Of a stretch of 64,000 nucleotides of DNA, positions 52,189-61,672 are shown in pieces. Within the stretch, counting starts at the first letter, position 1. The number at the start of each line of letters is the position of its first letter. Below the pieces are notes generated by a model. The model had not been told where the DNA came from and did not search any database. It saw nothing but the letters and a program-made list of their open reading frames with translations. Position numbers and translations under genes: made by a program. The stretch covers positions 1,178,001-1,242,000 of the forward strand of contig NZ_CP147919.1 in NCBI RefSeq assembly GCF_039645985.1. The letters run 5' to 3'. Source of the DNA: Sulfurimonas sp. HSL3-7 (GTDB taxonomy: Bacteria > Campylobacterota > Campylobacteria > Campylobacterales > Sulfurimonadaceae).

Positions 52189-53409
52189 TTGATAAATAAA
52201 ATCAAGAAATACGCCACCACGAACACTTTGGTCCTCTTCGGTATTCTTTTCGGGGCACTTTTCGGTCTCTTCTTTCCGGAACTCGCCCTGCAGCAGAAGA
52301 TCATCGGTTCGGCCTTTATCGCCTTTTTGAAGATGCTGGTGGTGCCGCTTGTCTTTGCCAGTATCTACGTGGCCATACTGGGGCTGGGTTCGCTCGAACA
52401 CCTTAAAAACATCGGGCTGCGGACGATCTTCTTTTATCTCCTGACAACGGCTCTGGCTGTCTTTCTGGCGATCGCCGCTATGAATATCTTCGCGATCGGC
52501 GAGCCGGTCAGCAGTGCGGGCCTCAGCTTCGAGAAGGCGGCGACGATCGCGCCGTTCTCTTTTCCGGCTATGATACTCAGTTTCATCCCGACCAATATCT
52601 TCGCCTCGCTGAGCAACGGTGCGATGATGCAGATCATCGTCTTCGCCATCCTTTTCGGCGTGGCTTCACTCTATCTTAAGCCTTCCCAGCAGGCGCCGAT
52701 GCTGAACTTCTTTACCTCAGTCAGCGAAGCGATGCTCAAGATGGCGGAGTGGGTCATCCTGATGACCCCGATCGGTGTCTTCAGTCTCATCTCCTATGTC
52801 ATCGCGGATCAGGGGATCGATGTGGTACTTGACCTCTGGCAATATATTTTGGTCGTTGTCGGTGTCCTGCTCGTACACGGCATCATCAGCCTGCCTGCCG
52901 TACTGGCCTATTTCGGCCGCGTCAACCCCTACCGTTACCTCTCCGACGTTCGCGAAGCGCCGGTCATGGCTTTCTCGACCGCTTCATCTGCGGCGACCCT
53001 GCCGGTCTCTTTGCGCGTGGTCGAAGAGATGGGCGATGTCGATGCAAAGACGGCCTCGTTTGTCCTGCCGCTTGGCGCGACCGTCTCCATGGACGGTACG
53101 GCCGCCTACCTGACCGTAGCCGTACTCTACATCGCCAACCTTGCCGGGGTTTCACTCGGTCTGGGCGATCAGCTTCTTCTGGGCATCACGGTCGTGGCGC
53201 TGAGCGTCGGTGTCGCCGCACTGCCGAGTGCCTCGCTGGTGATGATGGTGGTCATCCTGAACCAGATCGGGCTTCCGGTGGAGTACATCGCCCTGATCGT
53301 CGCGGTGGACCGCATTCTGGACATGTGCCGCACCTCGCTGAACGTCACCTCCGACCTTGTCGTTACCAAAGTGGTCGACCAGTATGAAAAACGGGGTCTG
53401 AAAGTCTAA
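52189..53409 (+). CDS. Dicarboxylate/amino acid:cation symporter (DAACS family)
   Basis: A 406-residue membrane protein of the GltP/DctA fold. It has KMLVVPLVFASIYVAILGLGS near residue 44, then the serine-rich FSTASSAATLPVSLR (first re-entrant loop) and GATVSMDGTAAYLTVAV, then DRILDMCRTSLNVTSD (substrate and cation site). The last motif with Arg suits glutamate, aspartate or C4-dicarboxylates. TTG is the start (AAGGA upstream). It overlaps the following gene by 1 bp. Confidence 0.92.
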   Translation: MINKIKKYATTNTLVLFGILFGALFGLFFPELALQQKIIGSAFIAFLKMLVVPLVFASIYVAILGLGSLEHLKNIGLRTIFFYLLTTALAVFLAIAAMNIFAIGEPVSSAGLSFEKAATIAPFSFPAMILSFIPTNIFASLSNGAMMQIIVFAILFGVASLYLKPSQQAPMLNFFTSVSEAMLKMAEWVILMTPIGVFSLISYVIADQGIDVVLDLWQYILVVVGVLLVHGIISLPAVLAYFGRVNPYRYLSDVREAPVMAFSTASSAATLPVSLRVVEEMGDVDAKTASFVLPLGATVSMDGTAAYLTVAVLYIANLAGVSLGLGDQLLLGITVVALSVGVAALPSASLVMMVVILNQIGLPVEYIALIVAVDRILDMCRTSLNVTSDLVVTKVVDQYEKRGLKV

Positions 53410-54101
53410 TGCAAGCCATTAAACTGCTCTATGAAAACGATCTCTTTGCCCTTGTCGACAAACCGGCCGGTATGAACTTTCACAGTGAAGAGGCGGCGGG
53501 GCTGGTGGTGCTGACGAAAAAGATGCTGGGGCTGGAGGAACTCTATCCTGTCCACCGCCTCGACAAGATGACCTCGGGGCTGGTGCTCTTTGCCAAGACA
53601 AAAGAGGCGGCGCAGCGCTTCGGCACGATGTTTGAAGAGCGTCAGGTTGAGAAGTACTATCTGGCGATCTCGCTGCGCAAACCCAAGAAGAAACAGGGGT
53701 GGATCAAGGGGGACATGAAAAGCGCCCGTCGCGGTGACTGGATGCTTCTGAACACAATGCAGAATCCCGCCGTCACACAGTTCCACTCCAAGGCGATGCG
53801 CGAAGGCGAGCGCGGCTTTCTTGTCAAGCCGCATACCGGCAAGACCCACCAGATCAGGGTCGCGCTCAAGAGCCTGGGCTCGCCTATCGCCGGGGACCTC
53901 CGCTACGCCCGGAGCGAAGAGGCCAAAAAAGAGGAGAGGGGCTACCTGCATGCCTACGCACTACGGTTTGTTTTCGACGGCGAAGCCTATGCTTTTGTCT
54001 CCGCACCGAAAGAGGGTGAGCGCTTTTTAAGTGAAGCATTTCGTGATACACTTTCACAAGAGTGGTCCAGACCATGGGACCTTTTTAGGAGCGCAAAATG
54101 A
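53409..54101 (+). CDS. RluA-family pseudouridine synthase
   Basis: A 230-residue protein with YENDLFALVDKPAGMNFHSE, the catalytic VHRLDKMTSGLVLFAK (Asp near residue 55), KYYLAISL, and the substrate motif KPHTGKTHQIRVALKSLGSPIAGD. No S4 domain is present, so it is like the short TIGR01621-type group. The RNA target is unknown. It overlaps the symporter by one base and the next gene by 4 bp. Confidence 0.92.
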   Translation: MQAIKLLYENDLFALVDKPAGMNFHSEEAAGLVVLTKKMLGLEELYPVHRLDKMTSGLVLFAKTKEAAQRFGTMFEERQVEKYYLAISLRKPKKKQGWIKGDMKSARRGDWMLLNTMQNPAVTQFHSKAMREGERGFLVKPHTGKTHQIRVALKSLGSPIAGDLRYARSEEAKKEERGYLHAYALRFVFDGEAYAFVSAPKEGERFLSEAFRDTLSQEWSRPWDLFRSAK

Positions 54102-54607
54102 AGGCGATTGACAAGGTGTTGCACAAGGGCGAATCGGTTCTGGTCGCTGCCGAGATCTCCAAGACATTCTACAACGGCATCGTCTCGCTCTACGCATTGG
54201 GTGCGTTGCTGCTCTTTCTCGGTTACGAGTACGAAATCGGCGTCATCGGGCTGGTCCTGATCCTGCGTACATTCTATATGCACATGTATGAGATCAAGGA
54301 GAAAAAGCACTATCACTGTATTTTGACGGAAGAACGCCTCATCATCATGAAGGGGTACAAAAAGCGCGAGATCATTCCCGTCAGGCTTGAAGAGATCAGG
54401 ACGATCTACATCAAGCCTATCAATGAACGTTTTAAACACATTGTCGATGTGGGGACGCTCGAGGTTCTGACGACCTCTGGCGGGCGCTACGTCATCAGTA
54501 ATATCAAGAAGCCTTACGCCTATCACCGCGCTATCATCGGTGATGTCGTCAGTGCGACCAGCTATGCCAGACGTGAGCCCAAAAAAGGGGTGGTCACTCC
54601 GCGTTAA
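54098..54607 (+). CDS. Bacterial PH-domain membrane protein
   Basis: A 169-residue protein with two spans (about residues 28-60) and a C-terminal bPH-like domain (HYHCILTEERLIIMKGYKKREIIPVRLEEIRTIYIKP, then VGTLEVLTTSGGRYVISNIKKP). The layout is that of YdbT/bPH2 proteins. The function is not known. It overlaps the pseudouridine synthase gene and ends in a 4-bp overlap with a convergent gene. Confidence 0.82.
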   Translation: MKAIDKVLHKGESVLVAAEISKTFYNGIVSLYALGALLLFLGYEYEIGVIGLVLILRTFYMHMYEIKEKKHYHCILTEERLIIMKGYKKREIIPVRLEEIRTIYIKPINERFKHIVDVGTLEVLTTSGGRYVISNIKKPYAYHRAIIGDVVSATSYARREPKKGVVTPR

Positions 54608-55479
54608 CGCCTCTCACGCTGCGAACGGTTGATCAGATAGACGCCCAGGAGCGTGACTGCGCCGCCGACGAGGATGTGCAGCTCGACGCGCTCGCCTAAA
54701 AGAAGATAACTGGTAAGCAAAGCAAAAAGCGGCACTAAAAACATGTAGGAGCTGGCCTGGGCCGAACCGAGTTTACCCGAAGCGATAAAGTAGATGGTGG
54801 TTGCGATGGTCTGTCCGAAGATGGCTAGATAGAGCAGGGCACTCCAAAAACCGATGCCCTGTTCTTTGACCGCCGTTATCTCGTAAGGCAGCGCGATAAA
54901 AAAGAAGATTATTGAGGCAAAGATGGCAATGAAAAAGCTGTAATGGACAGGGTGGATAAGGGCGTGCGAGCGTTGCGATATCAGCGTCAAAACCGCCCAG
55001 TCCAATGCGCAGAGCAAAAAGTAGAATTCGGCACCGTTTAGATTACTTACAAGTGCCGTCACTTTTAACATGATAAGACCGCCGACAAACCCGATAACAA
55101 GACCGGCAATTTGCATTTTGGGCGGATGTTTTTTGAATACCAGTGAGACCAGCAAAAAGGTCAAAACAGGCGAAAGGGTGGTAATGATGACCCCGCCGCT
55201 TCCGGCAAACCCTTTCTGTACACCGATAAAAGCGAAGATCATAAAAAGGACGTTCAAGACGGCACTGGGAATGATGTATTTGAACATCCCGGCCCTAAGG
55301 ACAAGGGGTTTTTTGAGAAAGTAGAGTACAGGAAAAAAAGCAAAGATCATCAAGAAAAAGCGCCAGAAAGAGACCACCTGCCACTCAAGGGAATAGGTAA
55401 GAACCTTCAGTGCCGGCCAGCCCGCTCCCCAGAGCAGCATTGCAAAGATGAGGAGATAGCTAAAGTGTTTCGGTTGCAT
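54604..55479 (-). CDS. EamA (DMT superfamily) transporter
   Basis: A 291-residue protein with ten predicted spans in two EamA repeats (LLWGAGWPALKVLTYSLEWQVVSFWRFFLM, then the second repeat with GQTIATTIYFIASGKLGSAQASSYMFLVPLFALLTSYLLLGE). Such proteins export small metabolites, often amino acids. The substrate is unknown. The stop overlaps that of the opposite gene by 4 bp, a tail-to-tail overlap. Confidence 0.9.
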   Translation of the reverse strand: MQPKHFSYLLIFAMLLWGAGWPALKVLTYSLEWQVVSFWRFFLMIFAFFPVLYFLKKPLVLRAGMFKYIIPSAVLNVLFMIFAFIGVQKGFAGSGGVIITTLSPVLTFLLVSLVFKKHPPKMQIAGLVIGFVGGLIMLKVTALVSNLNGAEFYFLLCALDWAVLTLISQRSHALIHPVHYSFFIAIFASIIFFFIALPYEITAVKEQGIGFWSALLYLAIFGQTIATTIYFIASGKLGSAQASSYMFLVPLFALLTSYLLLGERVELHILVGGAVTLLGVYLINRSQRERR

Positions 55480-55657
55480 TGCGTCTCTTTCGGTGGGCTG
55501 TAAGTGATGATGGAATTATACCTTTTTAGTGATGCGGTGCAGGGTGTAAATTTTAAGGGTTGATTTCTAGAGAAGAGAGCCGCTTAATCACCTCTTTACG
55601 TATCAGCCAGTGCTCTAAAGCAGCAGCTGTATCAATCGCATATGGGGTAAACGTAGA

Positions 55658-56014
55658 TCAATTATCGCTGAGTGTCTCAACTGTGAACAGCACCAGCTGT
55701 TTGACCTGTGCCGGTTCGACGTGGAAAAAGAGGAGGCCATCCTCATACTCGTCGCTCGAAGGTGCAATGACCTCTGTTGAGACCTTGCACTGCAACGATT
55801 TGAGATAGTCGTTGGCCTCTTTGAAGAGCAGCTCTGCCTGCCCTCCATCCTGAAGCGTATCGTTGAAATTGACAAAGTAGAAACTGCTGTTGTTCTTGAC
55901 ATAGAGCTGGCTGAGGGGGAGCTTTTCGCCTTTGCTTTGGTTCTCTCCGGTCAGGACAAAGTTCTTTTGCGTCTGAATAAATCTGATATGGAGTTTTGAA
56001 AGGGGTGCTGTCAT
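55658..56014 (-). CDS. Small soluble protein of unknown function
   Basis: A 118-residue protein with two alternating beta and helix parts (LSKLHIRFIQTQKNFVLTGENQSKGEKLPLSQLYVKNNSSFYFVNF, then AELLFKEANDYLKSLQCKV). No signal, span or known family is seen. It is followed on the same strand by another small unknown, 155 bp away, and codon use is consistent with a real gene. Confidence 0.55.
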   Translation of the reverse strand: MTAPLSKLHIRFIQTQKNFVLTGENQSKGEKLPLSQLYVKNNSSFYFVNFNDTLQDGGQAELLFKEANDYLKSLQCKVSTEVIAPSSDEYEDGLLFFHVEPAQVKQLVLFTVETLSDN

Positions 56015-56168
56015 TATTGATCCGATTAAAAAGTAGTGCGCTAATTATGCTGGTCTGAACCAAACAGTATGATGAAATGAAACGTTGATGATGAAAAGCT
56101 AAGAAAGGGCAAATCCCCCATCTTTTTAAAAGCTTTGCAGTCAAGACACCACAAGGGTGATTGAAGTA

Positions 56169-56519
56169 TCAATCCTCTTCTTGAAAAATATAATCCTCCG
56201 AGATACAGAACTCTTCACACGGTTTGATAATGCCGTAAAGTGTCAACTCGCGACCGCTTATGTGGCTGATCGACTTCCCTTTTTCATCCAGAAAAATAAA
56301 GGTTTCATATTCGTGCTCACATTTTTTGATAAATTTTGAATAGATAACATAAACAGCATCTTTCAATGCCGGAAAACGCTCCAACGCCATTATAAATTTT
56401 TTTGACTGCTTATCGATCTTTTGGATCTCAAGACGATCGGTTTGGACAGATTCCTGCAGTACCGGAAGGAGCTCCGGCAGTATCTCATGCAAATTTGAGT
56501 ATTTAGGTATTTCTTGCAT
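56169..56519 (-). CDS. Small soluble protein of unknown function
   Basis: A 116-residue protein starting MQEIPKYSNLHEILPELLPVLQESVQTDRLEIQKIDKQSKKF. The start at 56519 (or 56522) is chosen since AAGGA lies 7 (or 4) nt before it; a longer form from 56555 has no site. Both halves look helical then beta. No domain is recognised. It is divergent from the muramidase gene. Confidence 0.6.
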   Translation of the reverse strand: MQEIPKYSNLHEILPELLPVLQESVQTDRLEIQKIDKQSKKFIMALERFPALKDAVYVIYSKFIKKCEHEYETFIFLDEKGKSISHISGRELTLYGIIKPCEEFCISEDYIFQEED

Positions 56520-56620
56520 CATACCGTCCTTGTTTTTTTTTATCATAATACACAAACCAATAAAGAGAGTTTAATCGATTAAAGTTCGCTGGAATTTTTA
56601 TCTTACTAAGCATATCTGCC

Positions 56621-56626
56621 TATAAT
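56621..56626 (+). promoter_or_regulatory. -10 element for the muramidase-salvage operon
   Basis: TATAAT about 34 bp before the ATG at 56660. Its position over the upstream ATG at 56627 rules that codon out as the start. Confidence 0.55.
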
Positions 56627-56659
56627 ATGTTATATATTTGCAAGGCGACAAACACTTTT

Positions 56660-57820
56660 ATGAAGATCTGTACACTTATTTTTACTTTATTTATGGCATC
56701 CATGGCTTTGGCAGCCGAGATAGAGGCCGGAGCGCAAAAACTTAATGCCTATCTTCCGCTCATCAAAGATAAAAATATCGCTCTGGTCGTTAACCACGCC
56801 TCCGTCGTCAAGGACGAACACCTTGTGGACCTGCTGTCGGAAAACAATATCAGCATCAAGATGATCTTCGCACCCGAGCACGGGTTTCGTGGTGCAGCAG
56901 ATGCAGGCGAACACCTCAAGAACGGGGTGGACGTCAAAAGCGGCCTGCCTATCGTTTCGCTCTACGGCAGCCATAACAAACCGACGTCCGATGACCTCAA
57001 AGGCATCGACACGCTTCTTTTTGATATTCAGGATGTGGGGGTCCGCTTTTACACCTACCTCTCGACGCTGCACTATGTGATGGAGGCCGCCGCCGAAAAC
57101 AATCTTTCCGTCATTGTGCTGGACAGGCCCAATCCCAACGCTTACCGTATCGACGGGCCTGTTCTTAAAAAAGGGTACCGCTCTTTTGTCGGACTTCACC
57201 CGGTGCCTGTCCTATACGGCATGACGATCGGTGAGTATGCACAGATGATCAACGGCGAAGGGTGGCTGAAGGGCGGCATCAAAGCGAAACTGACGGTCAT
57301 ACCTTTGCACAACTACCGCCACAGTGACTTTTATCATCTGCCAATCAAACCTTCACCCAATCTGCCCAATGACCTCTCTATCGCACTGTACCCCTCATTG
57401 GCCTTTTTTGAAGGGTCCGTCTTTTCGGCAGGGCGCGGCACGCCAAAGCAGTTCCAGCTCTACGGGGCTCCTGACTACGCAAAGCGTGACTTCTCTTTCG
57501 TCCCTGAACCGAGAGAGGGGGCAAAGTACCCCAAACATCAGGGAAAGGTTTGCTACGGGGCAGATCTGAGCGGCACATCACTCGACGCCGCACGCGCATC
57601 TAAAAAGATCGAACTCTCCTATCTGTTCGATGCCTACCGCAACTACCCCGACAAAGAGCGGTTCTTTTTAAAGAATAACTTCTTCGACCGACTTGCCGGA
57701 AGCGATGCACTGCGAAAGCAGATCATCGCCGGCAAAAGCGAAAAAACGATCCGTGCGGGCTGGGAAGAGGATTTGAAACGGTTTAGAGCGGTACGTGGAA
57801 AGTATCTTCTTTATCCGTGA
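56660..57820 (+). CDS. namZ: Exo-beta-N-acetylmuramidase NamZ (DUF1343 family)
   Basis: A 386-residue secreted protein with a signal peptide (MKICTLIFTLFMASMALAAE, cut near residue 19). It has the DUF1343 motifs IALVVNHASVVKDEHLVDLL, FAPEHGFRGAADAGEH, PIVSLYGSHNKPT, LLFDIQDVGVRFYTYLSTL, VLDRPNPN and SVFSAGRGTPKQFQLYGAPD. NamZ in Bacillus cleaves MurNAc from the non-reducing end of peptidoglycan fragments. The start is Met at 56660, downstream of the -10. It heads the cell-wall salvage set with the symporter, AnmK, AmgK and MurU. Confidence 0.9.
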   Translation: MKICTLIFTLFMASMALAAEIEAGAQKLNAYLPLIKDKNIALVVNHASVVKDEHLVDLLSENNISIKMIFAPEHGFRGAADAGEHLKNGVDVKSGLPIVSLYGSHNKPTSDDLKGIDTLLFDIQDVGVRFYTYLSTLHYVMEAAAENNLSVIVLDRPNPNAYRIDGPVLKKGYRSFVGLHPVPVLYGMTIGEYAQMINGEGWLKGGIKAKLTVIPLHNYRHSDFYHLPIKPSPNLPNDLSIALYPSLAFFEGSVFSAGRGTPKQFQLYGAPDYAKRDFSFVPEPREGAKYPKHQGKVCYGADLSGTSLDAARASKKIELSYLFDAYRNYPDKERFFLKNNFFDRLAGSDALRKQIIAGKSEKTIRAGWEEDLKRFRAVRGKYLLYP

Positions 57821-57941
57821 GCTCTTTTTCGTGCAGATCAAAATAACAGCTCCGGCCGGAAGTCCGGCACAGCTCCTGCTACAGTGCACCTATTAAGTAT
57901 GTTGCGCTAAAATAAACAACTTTAAATCCTCAGGGAGAGTG

Positions 57942-59477
57942 ATGAACTCAAGCTTTGCCGCCATCGACTGGATCATTTTCGCTTCGTACTTTATCGTACT
58001 GATCGTCAGTTCGGTTCTATTGAGCCGGACCAGGATAGAGAACTCGCGGGACTACTTCGTAGGCGGCAACAGCATGCCGATGTGGGCCGTGGCGATTTCG
58101 GTGCTGGCGACGACCCAGTCGGCGGCGACCTTCCTGGGCGGGCCGGAGTACGCTTTTCGCAACGATCTGACCTTTTTGGGCTTCTACCTCTCAGCCTTCT
58201 TTGCCGTCATTTTTGTCGCCAGGGTGCTGATTCCCCGTTTTTATGCGATCAAAGCGGTAACGGTCTATGAGCTCCTGGAGACCCGTTACGGCTCCTCGGC
58301 CAAGAAAAATGCGGGAATGATGTTCCTGATCGGGCGGCTTTTTGCCAGCGGGGCAAGGCTTTACATCGGTGCCCTGGCCATTTCGATGATTTTGTTTATG
58401 GACATCGCCGCCTACCATGTCGCACTCTCCATACTCATTCTGGTCATTGGGGCCTTGGCCTATACCTATTTCGGCGGGGTCAAGTCGATCATCTACAGTG
58501 ATGTTATCCAGGCTTTAACCTACATCTCCGCCGCACTGGTGGTGCTCTTTTATCTCTACTACTCCCTGAACAGCGACTTTTCGACCGTGCTCTACACTTT
58601 GGCGGCCGATGACAAACTGCGGCTTCTGGATTTCAAACTCGACTTCTTATCGACAGGCAGTTTCAATGTCTGGGGGCTGATGAGCGGGTGGCTGCTGCTC
58701 AACATCGCGGCGTACGGGATGGACCAGGATATGACGCAGCGGGTGCTCTCATGCAGGGATAAAAAAGAGGGCGAGCGGGCCATCATCATCTCGGTACTGA
58801 TGACCATTCCGGTCGTTCTCCTCTTTATGCTGATCGGGCTGCTGCTCTATCTCTATTATGAACACCCCGAACTCTCCGGTTTTGCCAATGGCGTAGACCA
58901 GCAGTTCGAGGGGCAGAAGATCACGATCCTGATGTACTACATCTTGAACGAGATGCCCGAAGGGGTGCGCGGTTTTGTCACGGTCGGCGCCATCGCCGCG
59001 GCGCTTTCGAGTACCAATTCGGTTCTGGGCGCCATGTCGTCCGTCGCCATAGAGGACCTCTACAAGCCGTGGAAGCTGAAACAAGGCAAGGTCAGCGAGT
59101 TCCATTTTGTCAAAGCGGCGAGAGCCGGGGTCCTACTTTTCGCGCTGCTGCTCTCGATCATGGCGATGATAAGCTATTTCTGGCAGCGCTATACGGACCT
59201 GCCGCTGTTGAATTTTGCACTCGGCGTAATGGCTTTTGCCTATTCCGGCCTGTTGGGGGTCTACTTCTCGGCCATTTTTACATCGCGCGGCAGTTCAAAA
59301 AGCGTACTTTTCGCACTGATCGGCGGTTTTATGACGGTGCTGTTTATGCAGCCCTATATTCTTGGGATGATCACCGATTTTAAAGTGGGGTTTGCCTGGC
59401 AGATCGTCATAGGAACGCTTGTCTCTTTTGCCATCATGCAGTCAAGTTCAGGAGCTGGAGGAGGTGAGAATGTCTGA
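57942..59477 (+). CDS. Sodium:solute symporter (SSS), candidate MurNAc importer
   Basis: A 511-residue membrane protein with about 13 spans of the LeuT-fold SSS family: RDYFVGGNSMPMWAVAISVLATTQSAATFLGGPEYAF, then VTVYELLETRYGSS, GGVKSIIYSDVIQ, MDQDMTQRVLSC and AAALSSTNSVLGAMSSVAIEDLY, which is the sodium-site region. The ATG at 57942 is preferred to GTG 57939, because GGAG is then 4 nt upstream. Its place between namZ and anmK, with an 8-bp overlap with anmK, makes MurNAc or anhydro-MurNAc the best substrate guess. This remains inference; other sugars are possible. Confidence 0.9.
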   Translation: MNSSFAAIDWIIFASYFIVLIVSSVLLSRTRIENSRDYFVGGNSMPMWAVAISVLATTQSAATFLGGPEYAFRNDLTFLGFYLSAFFAVIFVARVLIPRFYAIKAVTVYELLETRYGSSAKKNAGMMFLIGRLFASGARLYIGALAISMILFMDIAAYHVALSILILVIGALAYTYFGGVKSIIYSDVIQALTYISAALVVLFYLYYSLNSDFSTVLYTLAADDKLRLLDFKLDFLSTGSFNVWGLMSGWLLLNIAAYGMDQDMTQRVLSCRDKKEGERAIIISVLMTIPVVLLFMLIGLLLYLYYEHPELSGFANGVDQQFEGQKITILMYYILNEMPEGVRGFVTVGAIAAALSSTNSVLGAMSSVAIEDLYKPWKLKQGKVSEFHFVKAARAGVLLFALLLSIMAMISYFWQRYTDLPLLNFALGVMAFAYSGLLGVYFSAIFTSRGSSKSVLFALIGGFMTVLFMQPYILGMITDFKVGFAWQIVIGTLVSFAIMQSSSGAGGGENV

Positions 59478-60561
59478 GTTATATATCGGCCTGATGTCGG
59501 GCACGAGCATGGACGGCGTGGACGTCGCGCTTTGCGAGGTTGACACGAGCCATTGCCGATTGGTAGCCTCCCTGGAGTATCCGTTTTCGAAAGCGTTAAA
59601 AGAAGCGGTACTGCAGATGATCGGCAGCAGTACCACTCTTCAAACGGTCGGGGAGATGAATCATCGCCTGGGGCTGCTCTTTGGCGAAGCGGTCAATGCC
59701 CTGCTGGCAAAGGAAAAGATCGAAGCGGCACGTATCAGAGCCATCGGCTTGCACGGGCAGACGCTTTGGCACAATCCGCGGGGGGAACACCCTTTCTCGA
59801 TGCAGCTGGGCGATGCCAGTATGGTCGCAGCACAGACAAACATCGACGTGGTGGGCGACTTTAGAAGCAAAGATATCGCCCTTGGTGGCGAAGGGGCGCC
59901 GTTCGCGCCGGCGTTCCATCAGTTTCTGTTCCATCATATGGCCAAGTCGATCGGTGTGCTGAACATCGGCGGCATGGCGAACCTCTCGGTCCTGCAGGAG
60001 CCGCTGATCGGTTTCGATACGGGCCCGGGCAACGTTCTGATGGATCTGTGGGTGCAAAAACAGTGCAACCTCCCTTATGACAACGATGGGCAGTGGGCTC
60101 AAAAAGGAAAGAGCGATCAAGCGCTGCTGGACGACCTGAATAATGAAGCGTACTTTGCAGCGCAGGCGCCGAAAAGTACGGGTCGGGAGCTGTTTAACCT
60201 GACGTGGCTGGCTGGCCACCTGCAAAAGCATCTGAAGATTACAGCCGAAGATGTACAGGCGACCCTGCTGGAATTGACGGTCCTGTCGGTTGTCAACGAA
60301 GTCAGGCGATACAAGATAGAACATCTGCTGGTCTGCGGCGGCGGGGTTAAGAACAGCTTTTTAATGCACCGCCTCGCCGAGGAACTTGACAATATCAGCG
60401 TGACCGCGACCGATGCCTACGGGGTGAGCAGCGAACAGATGGAAGCGATGCTCTTCGCCTGGCTGGCCTATAAACGCATTCACAGGGAGGCGGTGGAACT
60501 CAAAGCGGTGACCGGGGCAAAAACAAACGGTATTTTAGGAGGTGTTTATGCAAAAGATTAA
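59470..60561 (+). CDS. anmK: Anhydro-N-acetylmuramic acid kinase
   Basis: A 363-residue kinase with GLMSGTSMDGVDVALCEV at the start, GLHGQTLWHNP, DFRSKDIALGGEGAPFAPAFH, LNIGGMANLSVL, FDTGPGNVLMD and LLVCGGGVKNSFLM, all diagnostic of AnmK. It opens 1,6-anhydro-MurNAc and phosphorylates it to MurNAc-6-phosphate. The ATG at 59470 has GAGGTGAG upstream and overlaps the symporter stop; the longer frame from 59419 is an overlap artefact. Confidence 0.96.
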   Translation: MSELYIGLMSGTSMDGVDVALCEVDTSHCRLVASLEYPFSKALKEAVLQMIGSSTTLQTVGEMNHRLGLLFGEAVNALLAKEKIEAARIRAIGLHGQTLWHNPRGEHPFSMQLGDASMVAAQTNIDVVGDFRSKDIALGGEGAPFAPAFHQFLFHHMAKSIGVLNIGGMANLSVLQEPLIGFDTGPGNVLMDLWVQKQCNLPYDNDGQWAQKGKSDQALLDDLNNEAYFAAQAPKSTGRELFNLTWLAGHLQKHLKITAEDVQATLLELTVLSVVNEVRRYKIEHLLVCGGGVKNSFLMHRLAEELDNISVTATDAYGVSSEQMEAMLFAWLAYKRIHREAVELKAVTGAKTNGILGGVYAKD

Positions 60562-61492
60562 AGCGTGGCTGGAGAGAACAAACTACCGCCATTTTGATAT
60601 CGAGGTCGCCTCGGCCGATGCGAGTTTTCGCCGCTATTTTCGTCTCAGCGAAGCGGGCGAGAGCTATATTCTGATGGATGCCTCGCTGGAAAAAGCGTCG
60701 CTCTCTCCGTTTGTCGATATCACCAAACGCCTCTTGGATGTCGAGGTCCGCGCACCGAAGATCCTGGCACAGAACCTTGAAGAGGGCTTTCTGGTTCTGG
60801 ATGATTTCGGCAGTACCAACTACCTCGATGTCCTCAACGATCAAAACTTCAAGATACTCTACACCAAAGCGATGGAAGAGATACTCAAGATGCAGAAGGG
60901 AGATACGACAGGGTTACCGCTCTACGACAAAGCTTTTCTGCACTTCGAGATGGACCTGATGAAAACATGGTTTCTGGAGCAGTATGTCAAGCTGCCGCTG
61001 AACCGCGAAGACGAAGAGACCATTGAAAAGGCGCTTGACGCCATCAGCAAGGTGGTGCTGAGTCAGCCTCACGGTGTCTTTGTCCACCGTGACTACCATT
61101 CGCGCAACATTATGCTCACCCCTGAAGACGAGATCGGGGTGATCGATTACCAGGATGCGATGAACGGTGCCATCACCTATGACCTGGTCTCGCTGCTCAA
61201 AGACCTCTACATCGAGTATCCGCCCGAAGAGGTGGAGGCTCTGGCCCTGACATTCAGAGACATGCTGGGTCTCGATGCGGACGATACGACCTTTTTAAAG
61301 TGGTTCGACTTTATGGGACTGCAGCGCCATATCAAGGTGCTGGGTATCTTTGCGCGTCTCTATCTTCGTGACGGCAAAGAGGGTTACCTCAAGGATCTGC
61401 CGCTGACCCTCAAATACACGCTTGAAACGGCGCGAAAGTACAAAGAGACGCAGGCATTGGCCAGACTGCTTGAACGGGTCGTCCTGCCATGA
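60548..61492 (+). CDS. amgK: N-acetylmuramate/N-acetylglucosamine anomeric kinase AmgK-like
   Basis: A 314-residue phosphotransferase of the aminoglycoside-kinase type. It has FRRYFRLSEAGESYILMDAS near the start, then the catalytic loop FVHRDYHSRNIMLTPEDEIGVIDYQDAMNGAITYDL (HxD and the metal DxD). In Pseudomonas AmgK phosphorylates MurNAc at the anomeric position for MurU. The start follows AGGAGG. It overlaps anmK by 14 bp, and its TGA overlaps the ATG of a mini-ORF in the tandem repeat. Family and context both support AmgK. Confidence 0.92.
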   Translation: MQKIKAWLERTNYRHFDIEVASADASFRRYFRLSEAGESYILMDASLEKASLSPFVDITKRLLDVEVRAPKILAQNLEEGFLVLDDFGSTNYLDVLNDQNFKILYTKAMEEILKMQKGDTTGLPLYDKAFLHFEMDLMKTWFLEQYVKLPLNREDEETIEKALDAISKVVLSQPHGVFVHRDYHSRNIMLTPEDEIGVIDYQDAMNGAITYDLVSLLKDLYIEYPPEEVEALALTFRDMLGLDADDTTFLKWFDFMGLQRHIKVLGIFARLYLRDGKEGYLKDLPLTLKYTLETARKYKETQALARLLERVVLP

Positions 61493-61672
61493 AAGAAGGT
61501 ACTGCTTTCATCTCACCGACAGGTGTAGCTTTAGTGAGAGGAATTGGTGACGGGCATTGCCTGGCATCAAGGAGATGATAATGAAAGAAGGTACTCTTTA
61601 CATCTCACCGACAGGTGTAGCTTTAGTGAGAGGAATTGGTGACAGGCATTGCCCGGCATCAAGGAGATCATG
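61489..61672 (+). repeat. 92-bp tandem duplication between amgK and murU, with two mini-ORFs
   Basis: Two adjacent 92-bp units (61489-61580 and 61581-61672) differ at 7 positions. Each starts with ATGAAAGAAGGTACT and contains a purine-rich ribosome site (AAGGAGAT) at its end. Unit 1 encodes a 29-residue frame (stop TGA 61576-61578). Unit 2 encodes a 30-residue frame (stop TGA 61671-61673, overlapping the murU ATGATG). Both contain TCTCAC...GTGAGA and CACC-GACA-GGTG pairings that exclude each other. Unit 2 supplies the ribosome site of murU. Confidence 0.9.

Noticed and set aside
56627-56660. An upstream ATG for namZ
   Set aside because: It directly follows the -10 box and would precede the transcript start; the signal peptide begins at 56660.
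59419-59470. A longer AnmK with 17 extra residues
   Set aside because: The extra part lies inside the symporter gene, and the family start MSELYIGLMSGTSMDG has a proper ribosome site.
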